Below are positions 1-6,418 of a stretch of DNA of 9,458 nt, piece after piece. Both the position numbers and the translations under genes were made by a program. The stretch is taken from contig JBFHRO010000125.1 in assembly GCA_041591635.1 (NCBI GenBank), forward strand, positions 1 through 9,458, read 5' to 3'. This DNA comes from JACKOD01 sp041591635. Lineage in GTDB: Bacteria > Pseudomonadota > Gammaproteobacteria > Pseudomonadales > Oleiphilaceae. Every line of letters begins with the position of its first letter. The stretch's first letter is position 1. Below the pieces are notes generated by a model. That model worked only from the letters and a program-made list of their open reading frames with translations. It was not told the DNA's origin and did not search any database.

Positions 1-1150
1 CGCTGGCTTCACCCCACTGCCGCTGTACGGTGGTAAATCCGGGAATGACGACCGGGCTGATGGCCAGGGTGCCAAACCAGTCGATGGCTTCGAGCGGCTC
101 GCCCGGCTCCCAGTGGCGGGTGCCTTCGGGAATCAGCTCCTGCGCGGCCGGTTGCTCCCGCCCCGGAAAAGACACCAGCCAGGGAATGGCGCGCTCCCGG
201 TAATAGCGGATGGCAATCTCCTGATCCGACAGTTTCAGCCCGGCGGCACGCAGGATTTCACCGTACTCAAAGGGTTCGCGAAACTGGCCGGCACCACGCC
301 CAGGCGCCGAGGTCGTGCCATTTGCCCCCGGGGCCGTGGCTGCGGGGGCGGTTCCGGTCAGGGCCGGATCCTGCGCCGGGTGCACATCCTCGTCTTCGCC
401 TTCGTCTTTGCTTATCAACCCCGGCGGTATTTGGCCACCGCCTGCCTCGCGGGTATCGGCCAGCGCCAGCACCGACTCTGCCAGCGCTTCTTCGTGCAAC
501 AGATACGGCAGCAGCAAGGCCGCAAACCGGGAACCACCGGTGAGCCAGTCCTGAGCGTAGACCTTGATGATTCGGGCCCCCAGCCAGGCATCCCCCTCCA
601 TCGCCGCGCTGTCGGTCACCCCGCCCAGCGACTGGCGTTCGCGCTGCCAGAGCATTTCACAGATGCGCAGATACAGGGGCCAGACCCGGCCGCCGGGAGC
701 CGTTGTGCGGTTCAGGCACTGGTAGATGTCGGCCATGCGCAACCCGTGCTGATGCTGCAGGCGGTGATTGATGAGCAGATCGGTGTAAAGGTTGGCCACC
801 AGCGGTGCCCGTGCCTCGCAGCCGGGAAGGTTATGGCGCATGCGGGCAATCAGGCGGGCATGATCGCTGAGGGTGGCAGGAGCCAAAATGTGGTGTCCGA
901 TCTCGTGCGCCAGTATCTCCAGCCCGTAGTCTTGCAGTCCGAAGCGGGCGATGGCTTCCAGATCAACCACCACACTCTGATCGTGCAGACGAATCATGGC
1001 AAAACTCTGGGTTAATCCGGCACTGGCCGCCACCCGGCTCGACTGACACCACAGGGGCGAGTGCAACCGGGTGTAGCGGCTCCAGAGGGCCAGCGCCTGC
1101 GGCCAGGTGCTCTGCCACTGGTGCAACAGGGCATCGGGCGCACCACTCAT
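1..1150 (-). CDS. Putative metallopeptidase-like protein, probably with a C-terminal vWA domain; third gene of a MoxR operon (partial)
   Basis: The frame is open from the ATG at 1150 to the left edge (383 codons, no stop), so the C-terminus is missing. The start overlaps the stop of the preceding gene as ATGA, which implies translational coupling. Residues 82-87 read HEIGHH, an HExxH zinc-protease-type motif inside a predicted helix. About 33 residues later comes NLYTDLLIN (120-128), resembling the N..D..(V/I)N segment that follows HExxH in DUF2201-type putative metallopeptidase domains, which are usually joined to a C-terminal vWA domain. Residues about 248-290 form an acidic, then Ala/Gly/Pro/Thr-rich linker, followed by a second folded segment with a WEPGEPLEAIDW stretch (347-358). 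No vWA MIDAS motif (DxSxS) is visible in the part present; I infer it lies beyond the edge. The pairing with a MoxR ATPase supports a co-chaperone or metal-insertion type role. Activity as a protease is unproven, and a degenerate structural domain is possible. Confidence 0.8.
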   Translation of the reverse strand, partial: MSGAPDALLHQWQSTWPQALALWSRYTRLHSPLWCQSSRVAASAGLTQSFAMIRLHDQSVVVDLEAIARFGLQDYGLEILAHEIGHHILAPATLSDHARLIARMRHNLPGCEARAPLVANLYTDLLINHRLQHQHGLRMADIYQCLNRTTAPGGRVWPLYLRICEMLWQRERQSLGGVTDSAAMEGDAWLGARIIKVYAQDWLTGGSRFAALLLPYLLHEEALAESVLALADTREAGGGQIPPGLISKDEGEDEDVHPAQDPALTGTAPAATAPGANGTTSAPGRGAGQFREPFEYGEILRAAGLKLSDQEIAIRYYRERAIPWLVSFPGREQPAAQELIPEGTRHWEPGEPLEAIDWFGTLAISPVVIPGFTTVQRQWGEAS

Positions 1151-2139
1151 GCCTCCTCCCCGGCCGGACAGGCCAGCAAGAGCACGGCAAAACTCTCCGG
1201 CGAGGTCAGTGCCAGGGTATCCGATAACCGCGCCCCCGAGCTGAAGGTGTCAATATCGGGCAACAGTGCCTGCAGGGCGGGCGCCACCGGCAGGCGTTGC
1301 GGCCGCCCTGCGGGGCACTCGGCGGCGGGCAGCAATACCGCACCAAAGGCGTCGGCGTACAGTTGCCAGTGACTCTGGCCGCTTTGCACCCACAAGTGGC
1401 GCTCGCACACCCGCACTTGGGGAGGCCGTTCAAACAGCCCTCCCAGCAGGCTGCATTGGCCTACCCGCCGCGCCACCACCGGCACCGCGTCGGGCTTGTC
1501 GCCGGCCAGTGCCTCCAGCGCACACCAGCGGCTGGCGCCAAGCCGTGCCAGCGCCACCCCAAGGCGCTGCTTCGGCACCTGCAACAACCGGCACGCCAGG
1601 GGCGCGGGCATCGCGGCCAACTCGCGCAGGGCGCTGTCGCGGTAATGTGCCAGCCCCGCCAGCCAGGCCCCTGCCAGCGCGGCACGGCGCCAGCAGGCAG
1701 GGGAATCCAGGCAATCACCGGCGCGCGCCAGGGTGTCGAGCCAGCGCTGCGGACTCGTGCCGGGCGTGCTCAGCAGGTGCTGCAACAGATTGGCGGTAGG
1801 GGCAAGGATATCGGCAGGCGCCGCCACCAGGGTTTCGAGCATTGACGGATAGAGTTCCGTCCAGAGCCGGTGCAGGAGTGAACGCCGGGATTCATCCGCC
1901 ACCCAGTGTAGCGCCACCAGTTCCAGACCAAGCCCAAAGCCCGCCTCTGCCAGCTTGAAAGTGCGCAGGGGGTTTTCAGCTTCGAGGGGGCGCATCAATG
2001 GGTCGAGACAATGTTCGATAAACCACTGCAAATCATCGGTCGAAAACCGCGGATGCTGATGGCGCACCTGGGCCACCCGCTGATTGCAGGCCATGCGTTG
2101 GGTCTGAAAAAACGCCCTGAGCGCCAGAGACTGAATCAT
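1147..2139 (-). CDS. Conserved-looking protein of unknown function, middle gene of the MoxR operon
   Basis: I do not recognise a family for this 330-residue protein. It starts 7 bp after the ATPase stop, with a GAAGG Shine-Dalgarno sequence overlapping that stop codon, and its TGA overlaps the ATG of the next gene. This makes it part of the operon rather than a chance frame. The first 240 or so residues are rich in Leu, Ala and Arg and look helical, with several Trp and Cys residues but no CxxC pair. The C-terminal 90 residues look beta-rich and include short segments such as HLWVQSGQSHWQLYADAFG. There is no signal peptide, no membrane segment and no nucleotide-binding motif, so it should be cytoplasmic. 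From position alone I infer an adaptor or substrate-recognition subunit linking the ATPase with the metallopeptidase/vWA partner. Confidence 0.85.
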   Translation of the reverse strand: MIQSLALRAFFQTQRMACNQRVAQVRHQHPRFSTDDLQWFIEHCLDPLMRPLEAENPLRTFKLAEAGFGLGLELVALHWVADESRRSLLHRLWTELYPSMLETLVAAPADILAPTANLLQHLLSTPGTSPQRWLDTLARAGDCLDSPACWRRAALAGAWLAGLAHYRDSALRELAAMPAPLACRLLQVPKQRLGVALARLGASRWCALEALAGDKPDAVPVVARRVGQCSLLGGLFERPPQVRVCERHLWVQSGQSHWQLYADAFGAVLLPAAECPAGRPQRLPVAPALQALLPDIDTFSSGARLSDTLALTSPESFAVLLLACPAGEEA

Positions 2140-2146
2140 GCCGCCT

Positions 2147-3724
2147 TCAGGCTTTGAGCCATTTGAGGTAATTGGTGTAACGCTGATGCAGGTATTTGAG
2201 TTTCACCACATCTTCATACAGGTGGCCATACATCTTTTTACCCTCCACCAGTTTGGCGATTTCGGCTTCGATGCGTTGCAGGCGCTGCCGGGTTTGCCGT
2301 GCCGACACCCCGTCGAGTCCCAGCTCAAACTCGCAGGCCAGCTCGCGCACCGGGTCTTGATGATCCAGTCCCAGGCGGTCAAATTCGCCACAGGCGCGGT
2401 CGAACAAAAACCGTAACCAGCCGATTTTGTCGCTGCGATACACGGCATGTTCGGGCAGTTCAAAAAAGGGTGCCTGGCTGTCGGCAAACAGGCGGGAATG
2501 AAACACAAAGGGCAACACCTGACGCACATCGTCCAGTGCCACCTCGGCATTGCCACGAAAAAAGGCCATGGCCTTGGAAAACTGCAGCAAGGACATGAGC
2601 GAACGCACCGATATTCCGTTGAGCGTCTGACAACCCAGGTCTTTGAGCCGATCCCGGCCGGTGTCCATCGCCGCCAGGGCGTGGGCCTTGACCCCGGCGA
2701 GGCGCGAGGTGTCTTTGGTTTTGTACTCAAACTGGGCGGCCGAATACTCGGAGTACTCAAACTGGCTGGCAAAAAATTCGATGCGCCGGCGAATGCCTTC
2801 GGGTACCTCAATGGCGCGAATCTGTCGCCCCATGGCGGTGATTTCTTCGGGGGTAAAAACGAGTTGCGCCGGCACACTGTCCTCGGGGCGCACCCCTTCT
2901 TCAATACGCAGCAGTAACTGCCCCAAAAACCGCGGGTTGAACGCCAGCGCCTGCACCACCACATCAATGCGATCCTTCAATGCCTCTATGACCTGATAGG
3001 TGCCGCCACCCTCATCATCATTGGCGGTGAGGTACCAGGCGGCGGGCGGGCATTCGTAAATCTGGTTCAGGAGTTCCGCATAGTTATCGCCCATCACCGT
3101 CAGCAGGGCGCTCTGGGTGCGGGTGGGAATGCGGTTGTACTCATCCACAATCCGCACCCGCATACCCAGCCACTTGCGCCACGAAATGCGGATGTCGTCA
3201 AGCTGTTGCGCCGCCACCATGTCGGCCGGCAGGGGGTTACCCAACAGATCGGCCACCGTCATCTGCGGGTGCCCGTGCTGCATGGCGCGGCGCACTTCCT
3301 GCGGGCTGTAGCCGGCCAGAATGCCCATCAGGAGCGCGCTGGCGGTCTTGCCCCGACCGGGCCCGCCAATGAACAGGCATTTGCCTTGGGTGGCAAAGGT
3401 GAGCAAGGGCAAGAGAATAAAGCTGGAATACGACTGATCGGTGGGCAGGTTTACCGGGCTTTGACTGTCGCCGGCGCGAAACACCTGGGGAGGCTGGTCG
3501 TTGTATTCGATGTCGTAATGGGGGCTGATGATGGCATTGTTCACAATCCAGAAATAGGCCTGGCGCAGCTTTTCATCCAGTTCGGGCGCGGCGGCTTCGC
3601 CGGTGCTTTCGTTGCCAAAAGGCCCGGCGTACAAGTCGGCCACATCGAAGCCTTTGGTTTTTGCCTGGCTGCCGGGCTTGGTGGGGGCGGCCGACACCCG
3701 GCCAAAAAGATTAAACATGCTCAT
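2147..3724 (-). CDS. MoxR-family AAA+ ATPase
   Basis: A 525-residue cytoplasmic ATPase and the first gene of the operon. Numbering from the ATG at 3724, Walker A is GGPGRGKT (120-127), Walker B is RIVDEYNR with D194 and E195, sensor 1 is LTAND with N235, an arginine lies at 252 in the KDRID segment, and the lid helix carries NGISVRSLMSLL with R374. These match the MoxR branch, whose members act with vWA proteins to activate or remodel partner proteins. A long C-terminal tail (about residues 400-525) follows the AAA core and ends in a charged helical stretch. The frame extends upstream to an ATG at 3781, but I chose 3724: it has AGGA six bases upstream (3731-3734), the extra 19 residues look non-coding, and a plausible promoter lies inside that extension. 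An ATG at 3718 is also possible. Residues about 321-335 contain a duplicated QFEY segment. Confidence 0.93.
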   Translation of the reverse strand: MSMFNLFGRVSAAPTKPGSQAKTKGFDVADLYAGPFGNESTGEAAAPELDEKLRQAYFWIVNNAIISPHYDIEYNDQPPQVFRAGDSQSPVNLPTDQSYSSFILLPLLTFATQGKCLFIGGPGRGKTASALLMGILAGYSPQEVRRAMQHGHPQMTVADLLGNPLPADMVAAQQLDDIRISWRKWLGMRVRIVDEYNRIPTRTQSALLTVMGDNYAELLNQIYECPPAAWYLTANDDEGGGTYQVIEALKDRIDVVVQALAFNPRFLGQLLLRIEEGVRPEDSVPAQLVFTPEEITAMGRQIRAIEVPEGIRRRIEFFASQFEYSEYSAAQFEYKTKDTSRLAGVKAHALAAMDTGRDRLKDLGCQTLNGISVRSLMSLLQFSKAMAFFRGNAEVALDDVRQVLPFVFHSRLFADSQAPFFELPEHAVYRSDKIGWLRFLFDRACGEFDRLGLDHQDPVRELACEFELGLDGVSARQTRQRLQRIEAEIAKLVEGKKMYGHLYEDVVKLKYLHQRYTNYLKWLKA

Positions 3725-3752
3725 GCAATATCCTGACCTTGGGGACAAAGAG

Positions 3753-3781
3753 AGCATAGGCGCCAAGTCGCGGCGGATCAA
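3753..3781 (-). promoter_or_regulatory. Candidate sigma-70 promoter for the MoxR operon
   Basis: Read on the minus strand, a -35 box TTGATC (3776-3781) and a -10 box TATGCT (3753-3758) are separated by exactly 17 bp. Each matches the consensus at four of six positions. The expected start point near 3746 leaves a leader of about 20 bases containing the AGGA Shine-Dalgarno sequence for the ATG at 3724. This is a pattern match only. Confidence 0.4.
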
Positions 3782-3811
3782 TGACCCTCTGCGAATGACG
3801 GCGCCAGTGGC

Positions 3812-3848
3812 AATACAACTGCAGCGCTGAAATACAACCTCAGCGCTG
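3812..3848. repeat. Imperfect tandem repeat, 19-bp period, with palindromic CAGCGCTG cores
   Basis: AATACAACTGCAGCGCTG (3812-3829) is followed at a 19-bp period by AATACAACCTCAGCGCTG (3831-3848), with two mismatches in 18. Each copy ends in the self-complementary octamer CAGCGCTG. The repeat begins two bases after the antiporter stop codon in transcription direction and lies upstream of the candidate MoxR-operon promoter, so it could be an operator with two sites or simply a duplicated sequence. Confidence 0.6.
3822..3848 (-). terminator. Hairpin after the antiporter gene, possible terminator
   Basis: CAGCGCTGA (3822-3830) and TCAGCGCTG (3840-3848) form a perfect 9-bp stem with a 9-base loop, starting two bases past the TAG of the antiporter. 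No run of uridines follows on the minus strand, so a classical intrinsic terminator is not established. It could instead act as a processing or stability structure, or as a protein-binding palindrome. Confidence 0.4.
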
Positions 3849-3850
3849 GT

Positions 3851-4810
3851 CTAGAGAATCAGATACAGGGTATAGCCCACATACAAGGCCACCAGGGTCG
3901 CGCCGTGATACCTGTTGATACGACCCGGCTGGCCCTTGTAGTTATAGCCAATCACAAACAGCGATACCGTCAAGAGCGTCATCAGCAGCACATCGCGCGA
4001 CAGGGTTTGCGCCTCCAGCGCAAAGGGATGAATGACGCCCGCAATACCAACCACCGCCAGGGTGTTGAACAGGTTGGAGCCTATGACATTGCCCAGCGCA
4101 ATGTCATGCTCGCCCTTGCGCGCGGCGATGATGGACGAGGCCAGCTCCGGCAACGAGGTACCTACGGCCACAATGGTCAAGCCAATGATCATGTCGCTCA
4201 CCCCAAACAGCTGCGCCAGCTCGACCGCACCCCACACCAGCAACCGGGAGCTGGCAATCAATATCACCAGCCCGGCCACCAGCCAGAACAGCGCCCGGCG
4301 AATCGGCATGGCATGGGCCGTGACTTCGGCATCTATCTCCACCGCCAGCGCATCGTTTTTCTGCCGCACGCCTTGCCAGATGGTCCAGGCCATCAAGACA
4401 CCAAATACCAGCAAAAGCACCAGGGCATCATTAAAGGAAAGGTCAAGATCGGCAATCAGCAGAATCGAAAGTGCCGTCACCAGTGTGAGAATAGGCAGCT
4501 CCTTGCGCAACACGGCCGAATTGACCCTGATCGGGCTGATCAAGGCTGCCACCCCCAGAATCAGGGCAATATTGGCAATATTGGAGCCATAGGCGTTACC
4601 CAGCGCTATGCCGGTGTTACCCGACCCTGCGGCCAGCGCCGACACCACCATTTCCGGGGCCGAGGTACCAAACCCCACGATGACCATGCCAATCAATAGG
4701 GCCGGCATACCGAAATAGCGCGCGGTCGATGCCGCACCCTCGACAAACCGGTCCGCACTCCATACCAGAAATATCAGTCCTGCAACAAGCGCCGCTATGG
4801 CTGACAGCAT
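3851..4810 (-). CDS. CaCA-family sodium/calcium antiporter (YrbG-like)
   Basis: A 319-residue inner-membrane antiporter, the usual length for bacterial YrbG-type members, expected to exchange Ca2+ or a related cation for Na+ or H+. About ten hydrophobic segments are visible. The two hallmark alpha-repeats are present and intact: GFGTSAPE with E53 followed by ALGNAYGSNIAN (69-80), and AVGTSLPE with E222 followed by ALGNVIGSNLFN (238-249). The paired glutamates and GSN motifs are the ion-binding residues of the family. The charged loop at about 147-172 (QKNDALAVEIDAEV and beyond) separates the two halves, as expected for the inverted-repeat fold. The start at 4810 has only a weak GAG-type ribosome site about 10 bases upstream, and no better start is seen. 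It is divergent from chrA and appears to be a single-gene unit with its own promoter and a hairpin after the stop. The transported ion cannot be decided from sequence alone. Confidence 0.95.
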   Translation of the reverse strand: MLSAIAALVAGLIFLVWSADRFVEGAASTARYFGMPALLIGMVIVGFGTSAPEMVVSALAAGSGNTGIALGNAYGSNIANIALILGVAALISPIRVNSAVLRKELPILTLVTALSILLIADLDLSFNDALVLLLVFGVLMAWTIWQGVRQKNDALAVEIDAEVTAHAMPIRRALFWLVAGLVILIASSRLLVWGAVELAQLFGVSDMIIGLTIVAVGTSLPELASSIIAARKGEHDIALGNVIGSNLFNTLAVVGIAGVIHPFALEAQTLSRDVLLMTLLTVSLFVIGYNYKGQPGRINRYHGATLVALYVGYTLYLIL

Positions 4811-4908
4811 AAAATGGTTTCTCTTTTGAGGTTGTTGTTGAAGTCAATGAAGCACTTCCCCCGTTTGCTCATGCTGATCTGATCCTGACAGCAAGACAAA
4901 ACGGCGGG

Positions 4909-4938
4909 ATTGTACTGCCGCTCGCGGCACGCTTCCAA
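4909..4938 (-). promoter_or_regulatory. Candidate promoter of the antiporter gene
   Basis: On the minus strand, TTGGAA (4933-4938) and TACAAT (4909-4914) are 18 bp apart. The -10 box matches the consensus at five of six positions, the -35 at four. The predicted transcript start, near 4902, gives a leader of about 90 bases. The spacer is almost filled by the inverted repeat at 4916-4929. Confidence 0.5.
4916..4929. promoter_or_regulatory. Inverted repeat in the antiporter promoter spacer, operator candidate
   Basis: TGCCGC and GCGGCA flank a two-base centre in a perfect 14-bp inverted repeat. It sits between the predicted -35 and -10 boxes, a common place for repressor or MerR-type activator sites. 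No regulator gene lies in the window, and the sequence is GC-rich enough that chance cannot be dismissed. Confidence 0.35.
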
Positions 4939-4977
4939 TACCCCCTCATGGCGCTTGACAGTAAACCACCGTTCGCC

Positions 4978-5023
4978 GGAGGATGCTCCTCCCTCGCCCG
5001 CTGTCCTGCGTCAGGACAAGGAG
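4978..5023 (+). promoter_or_regulatory. chrA leader with two small hairpins and the Shine-Dalgarno sequence
   Basis: GGAGG (4978-4982) can pair with CCTCC (4988-4992) around a five-base loop. TGTCCTG (5002-5008) and CAGGACA (5012-5018) form a perfect 7-bp stem with a CGT loop. The AAGGAG ribosome site (5018-5023) begins at the last base of the second stem. The second repeat could be an RNA element controlling access to the ribosome site, or a 17-bp DNA operator. A TTGACA lies at 4955-4960, but no convincing -10 box follows at normal spacing, so the chrA promoter is unresolved. Confidence 0.4.
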
Positions 5024-5033
5024 CCCCTTCGCC

Positions 5034-6386
5034 ATGAACCCCCATGAATCCACCCCGAACGATCTGCGGCCACCGTCGGTAACCCGCTGGCAGGCTTTGC
5101 GGTTCTGGCTCAAGCTGGGCTTTATCAGCTTTGGCGGACCCGCCGGGCAGATCGCCATCATGCATCAGGAGCTGGTGGAAAACCGGCGCTGGATTTCGGA
5201 GCGGCGCTTTCTGCACGCGCTCAATTACTGCATGCTGCTGCCCGGTCCGGAAGCCCAGCAGCTGGCAACCTATATTGGCTGGCTGATGCACAAAACCTGG
5301 GGCGGCATTGTGGCCGGTGCGCTTTTTGTTTTGCCGTCACTCTTCATTTTGATCGGGCTTTCATGGGTCTACCTGGCATTCGGTGACGTTCCTCTGGTGG
5401 CTGGGCTGTTTTACGGCATCAAGTCGGCCGTCACGGCCATAGTGCTGCACGCCGCCCATCGCATCGGCTCCCGGACACTGAAAAACCGCTGGTTATGGTG
5501 CATTGCCATCGCCTCCTTTCTCGCCATTTTTGCAGCCAATGTACCTTTTCCGGCCATTGTGATCGCGGCAGCCCTGATTGGGTATCTCGGTGGCAAATGC
5601 TCGCCGGATACCTTCCGCGCCGGCGCAGGTCACGGCGCAAGCCATGCCTCCTTTGGCCCGGCGCTCATTGATGATCAGAGTGCACCAACGGCGCATACCC
5701 GGTTTCGCGCCCCCTACCTGGCACTGGTGTTGCTGGTGGCAGCGTTGCTGTGGGCACTGCCCATGACACTGCTGACGCTGACGTTGGGCTGGGAGCATAC
5801 GCTGACCCAGATGGGCTGGTTCTTCACCAAGGCGGCATTACTCACCTTTGGCGGTGCCTATGCCGTACTGCCTTATGTGTATCAGGGGGCGGTAGGTCAT
5901 TTTGGCTGGCTCACGCCGGGGCAGATGATCGACGGACTGGCGCTGGGGGAAACCACCCCGGGGCCGCTGATCATGGTGGTTGCCTTTGTTGCCTTTGTGG
6001 GCGGGTATCTCAAGGCGTTGTTTGGCCCGGATTCCCTGTTTCTTGCCGGCGCGGTGGCCGCCACCCTGGTGACCTGGTTTACCTTTTTACCTTCGTTTGT
6101 GTTCATTCTGGCCGGCGGCCCGCTGGTTGAAAGCACCCACGATGATCTGAAGTTTACCGCCCCCCTCACCGCCATTACCGCAGCGGTGGTCGGTGTCATT
6201 CTGAACCTGGCCCTTTACTTTGGTTACCACGTGCTCTGGCCAGCGGGTTTTCAGGGCGATCTGGAATGGCCATCGGCCCTCATTACCCTTGCCGCTGCCA
6301 TTGCCCTGTTCCGCTTCAAGCGCCACGTGATGCAGGTGATTGCCGGCTGTGCGGTGCTCGGCCTGCTGATTACCCTGGCCGGATAA
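5034..6386 (+). CDS. chrA: ChrA chromate transporter, long two-domain form
   Basis: A 450-residue inner-membrane protein of the CHR superfamily, which exports chromate and confers chromate resistance in characterised members. Both homologous halves are present. The N-terminal domain has GFISFGGP (29-36), with FGGP at 33-36, and PGPEAQQL (70-77). The C-terminal domain has LTFGGA (270-275) and ETTPGP (306-311). Long hydrophobic segments fill both halves, with a hydrophilic stretch between them at about 187-222. The length fits the family, which is typically a little over 400 residues. The frame has an earlier ATG at 4983, but the ATG at 5034 follows AAGGAG with a 10-base gap while 4983 has no spacing for its GGAGG, so 5034 is preferred. 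No chrB-type regulator or other chr gene is adjacent. The gene is monocistronic here and converges on the cytochrome gene. Some CHR proteins are not shown to transport chromate, so the substrate is inferred from the family. Confidence 0.93.
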   Translation: MNPHESTPNDLRPPSVTRWQALRFWLKLGFISFGGPAGQIAIMHQELVENRRWISERRFLHALNYCMLLPGPEAQQLATYIGWLMHKTWGGIVAGALFVLPSLFILIGLSWVYLAFGDVPLVAGLFYGIKSAVTAIVLHAAHRIGSRTLKNRWLWCIAIASFLAIFAANVPFPAIVIAAALIGYLGGKCSPDTFRAGAGHGASHASFGPALIDDQSAPTAHTRFRAPYLALVLLVAALLWALPMTLLTLTLGWEHTLTQMGWFFTKAALLTFGGAYAVLPYVYQGAVGHFGWLTPGQMIDGLALGETTPGPLIMVVAFVAFVGGYLKALFGPDSLFLAGAVAATLVTWFTFLPSFVFILAGGPLVESTHDDLKFTAPLTAITAAVVGVILNLALYFGYHVLWPAGFQGDLEWPSALITLAAAIALFRFKRHVMQVIAGCAVLGLLITLAG

Positions 6387-6391
6387 TCCCT

Positions 6392-6418
6392 GCACCCTCG
6401 TCTTCAGGGCGAGGGTGC
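6392..6418. terminator. Shared hairpin between convergent chrA and cytochrome genes
   Basis: GCACCCTCG (6392-6400) and CGAGGGTGC (6410-6418) form a perfect 9-bp GC-rich stem with a 9-base loop. It begins six bases after the chrA stop codon. On the other strand one arm encodes the last residues of the cytochrome, whose TGA lies in the loop. Neither strand has a long U-tract, so termination in both directions is likely but not proven. Confidence 0.55.

Noticed and set aside
113..1015. 300-residue plus-strand open frame
   Set aside because: It lies wholly antisense to the metallopeptidase-like gene, has a Gln/Arg/Gly-rich composition without domains, and no ribosome site. GC-rich genes often leave such frames open on the opposite strand.
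1266..1845. Overlapping plus-strand frames of about 180 residues opposite the middle operon gene
   Set aside because: They are Pro/Ala/Arg/His-rich shadows in two frames at once. The minus-strand gene has operon spacing and a Shine-Dalgarno sequence.
3725..3781. Longer ATPase start at 3781
   Set aside because: The 19-residue extension would cover a plausible promoter and has no family-like features, while the ATG at 3724 has AGGA at good spacing.
4811..4902. Possible manganese or calcium riboswitch (yybP-ykoY type) in the antiporter leader
   Set aside because: Some cation exporters carry one, but the predicted leader is only about 90 bases and I could not see the conserved loops or a helix arrangement of that class.
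4955..4983. TTGACA as the -35 box of a chrA promoter
   Set aside because: The -35 is perfect, but the hexamers 17 or 18 bp downstream (GGAGGA, GAGGAT) are poor -10 boxes, so the promoter was not listed as a feature.
4983..5033. Longer ChrA start at 4983
   Set aside because: The GGAGG directly abuts this ATG with no spacing, and the extra 17 residues are Arg/Pro-rich with no family match. The ATG at 5034 has AAGGAG upstream.
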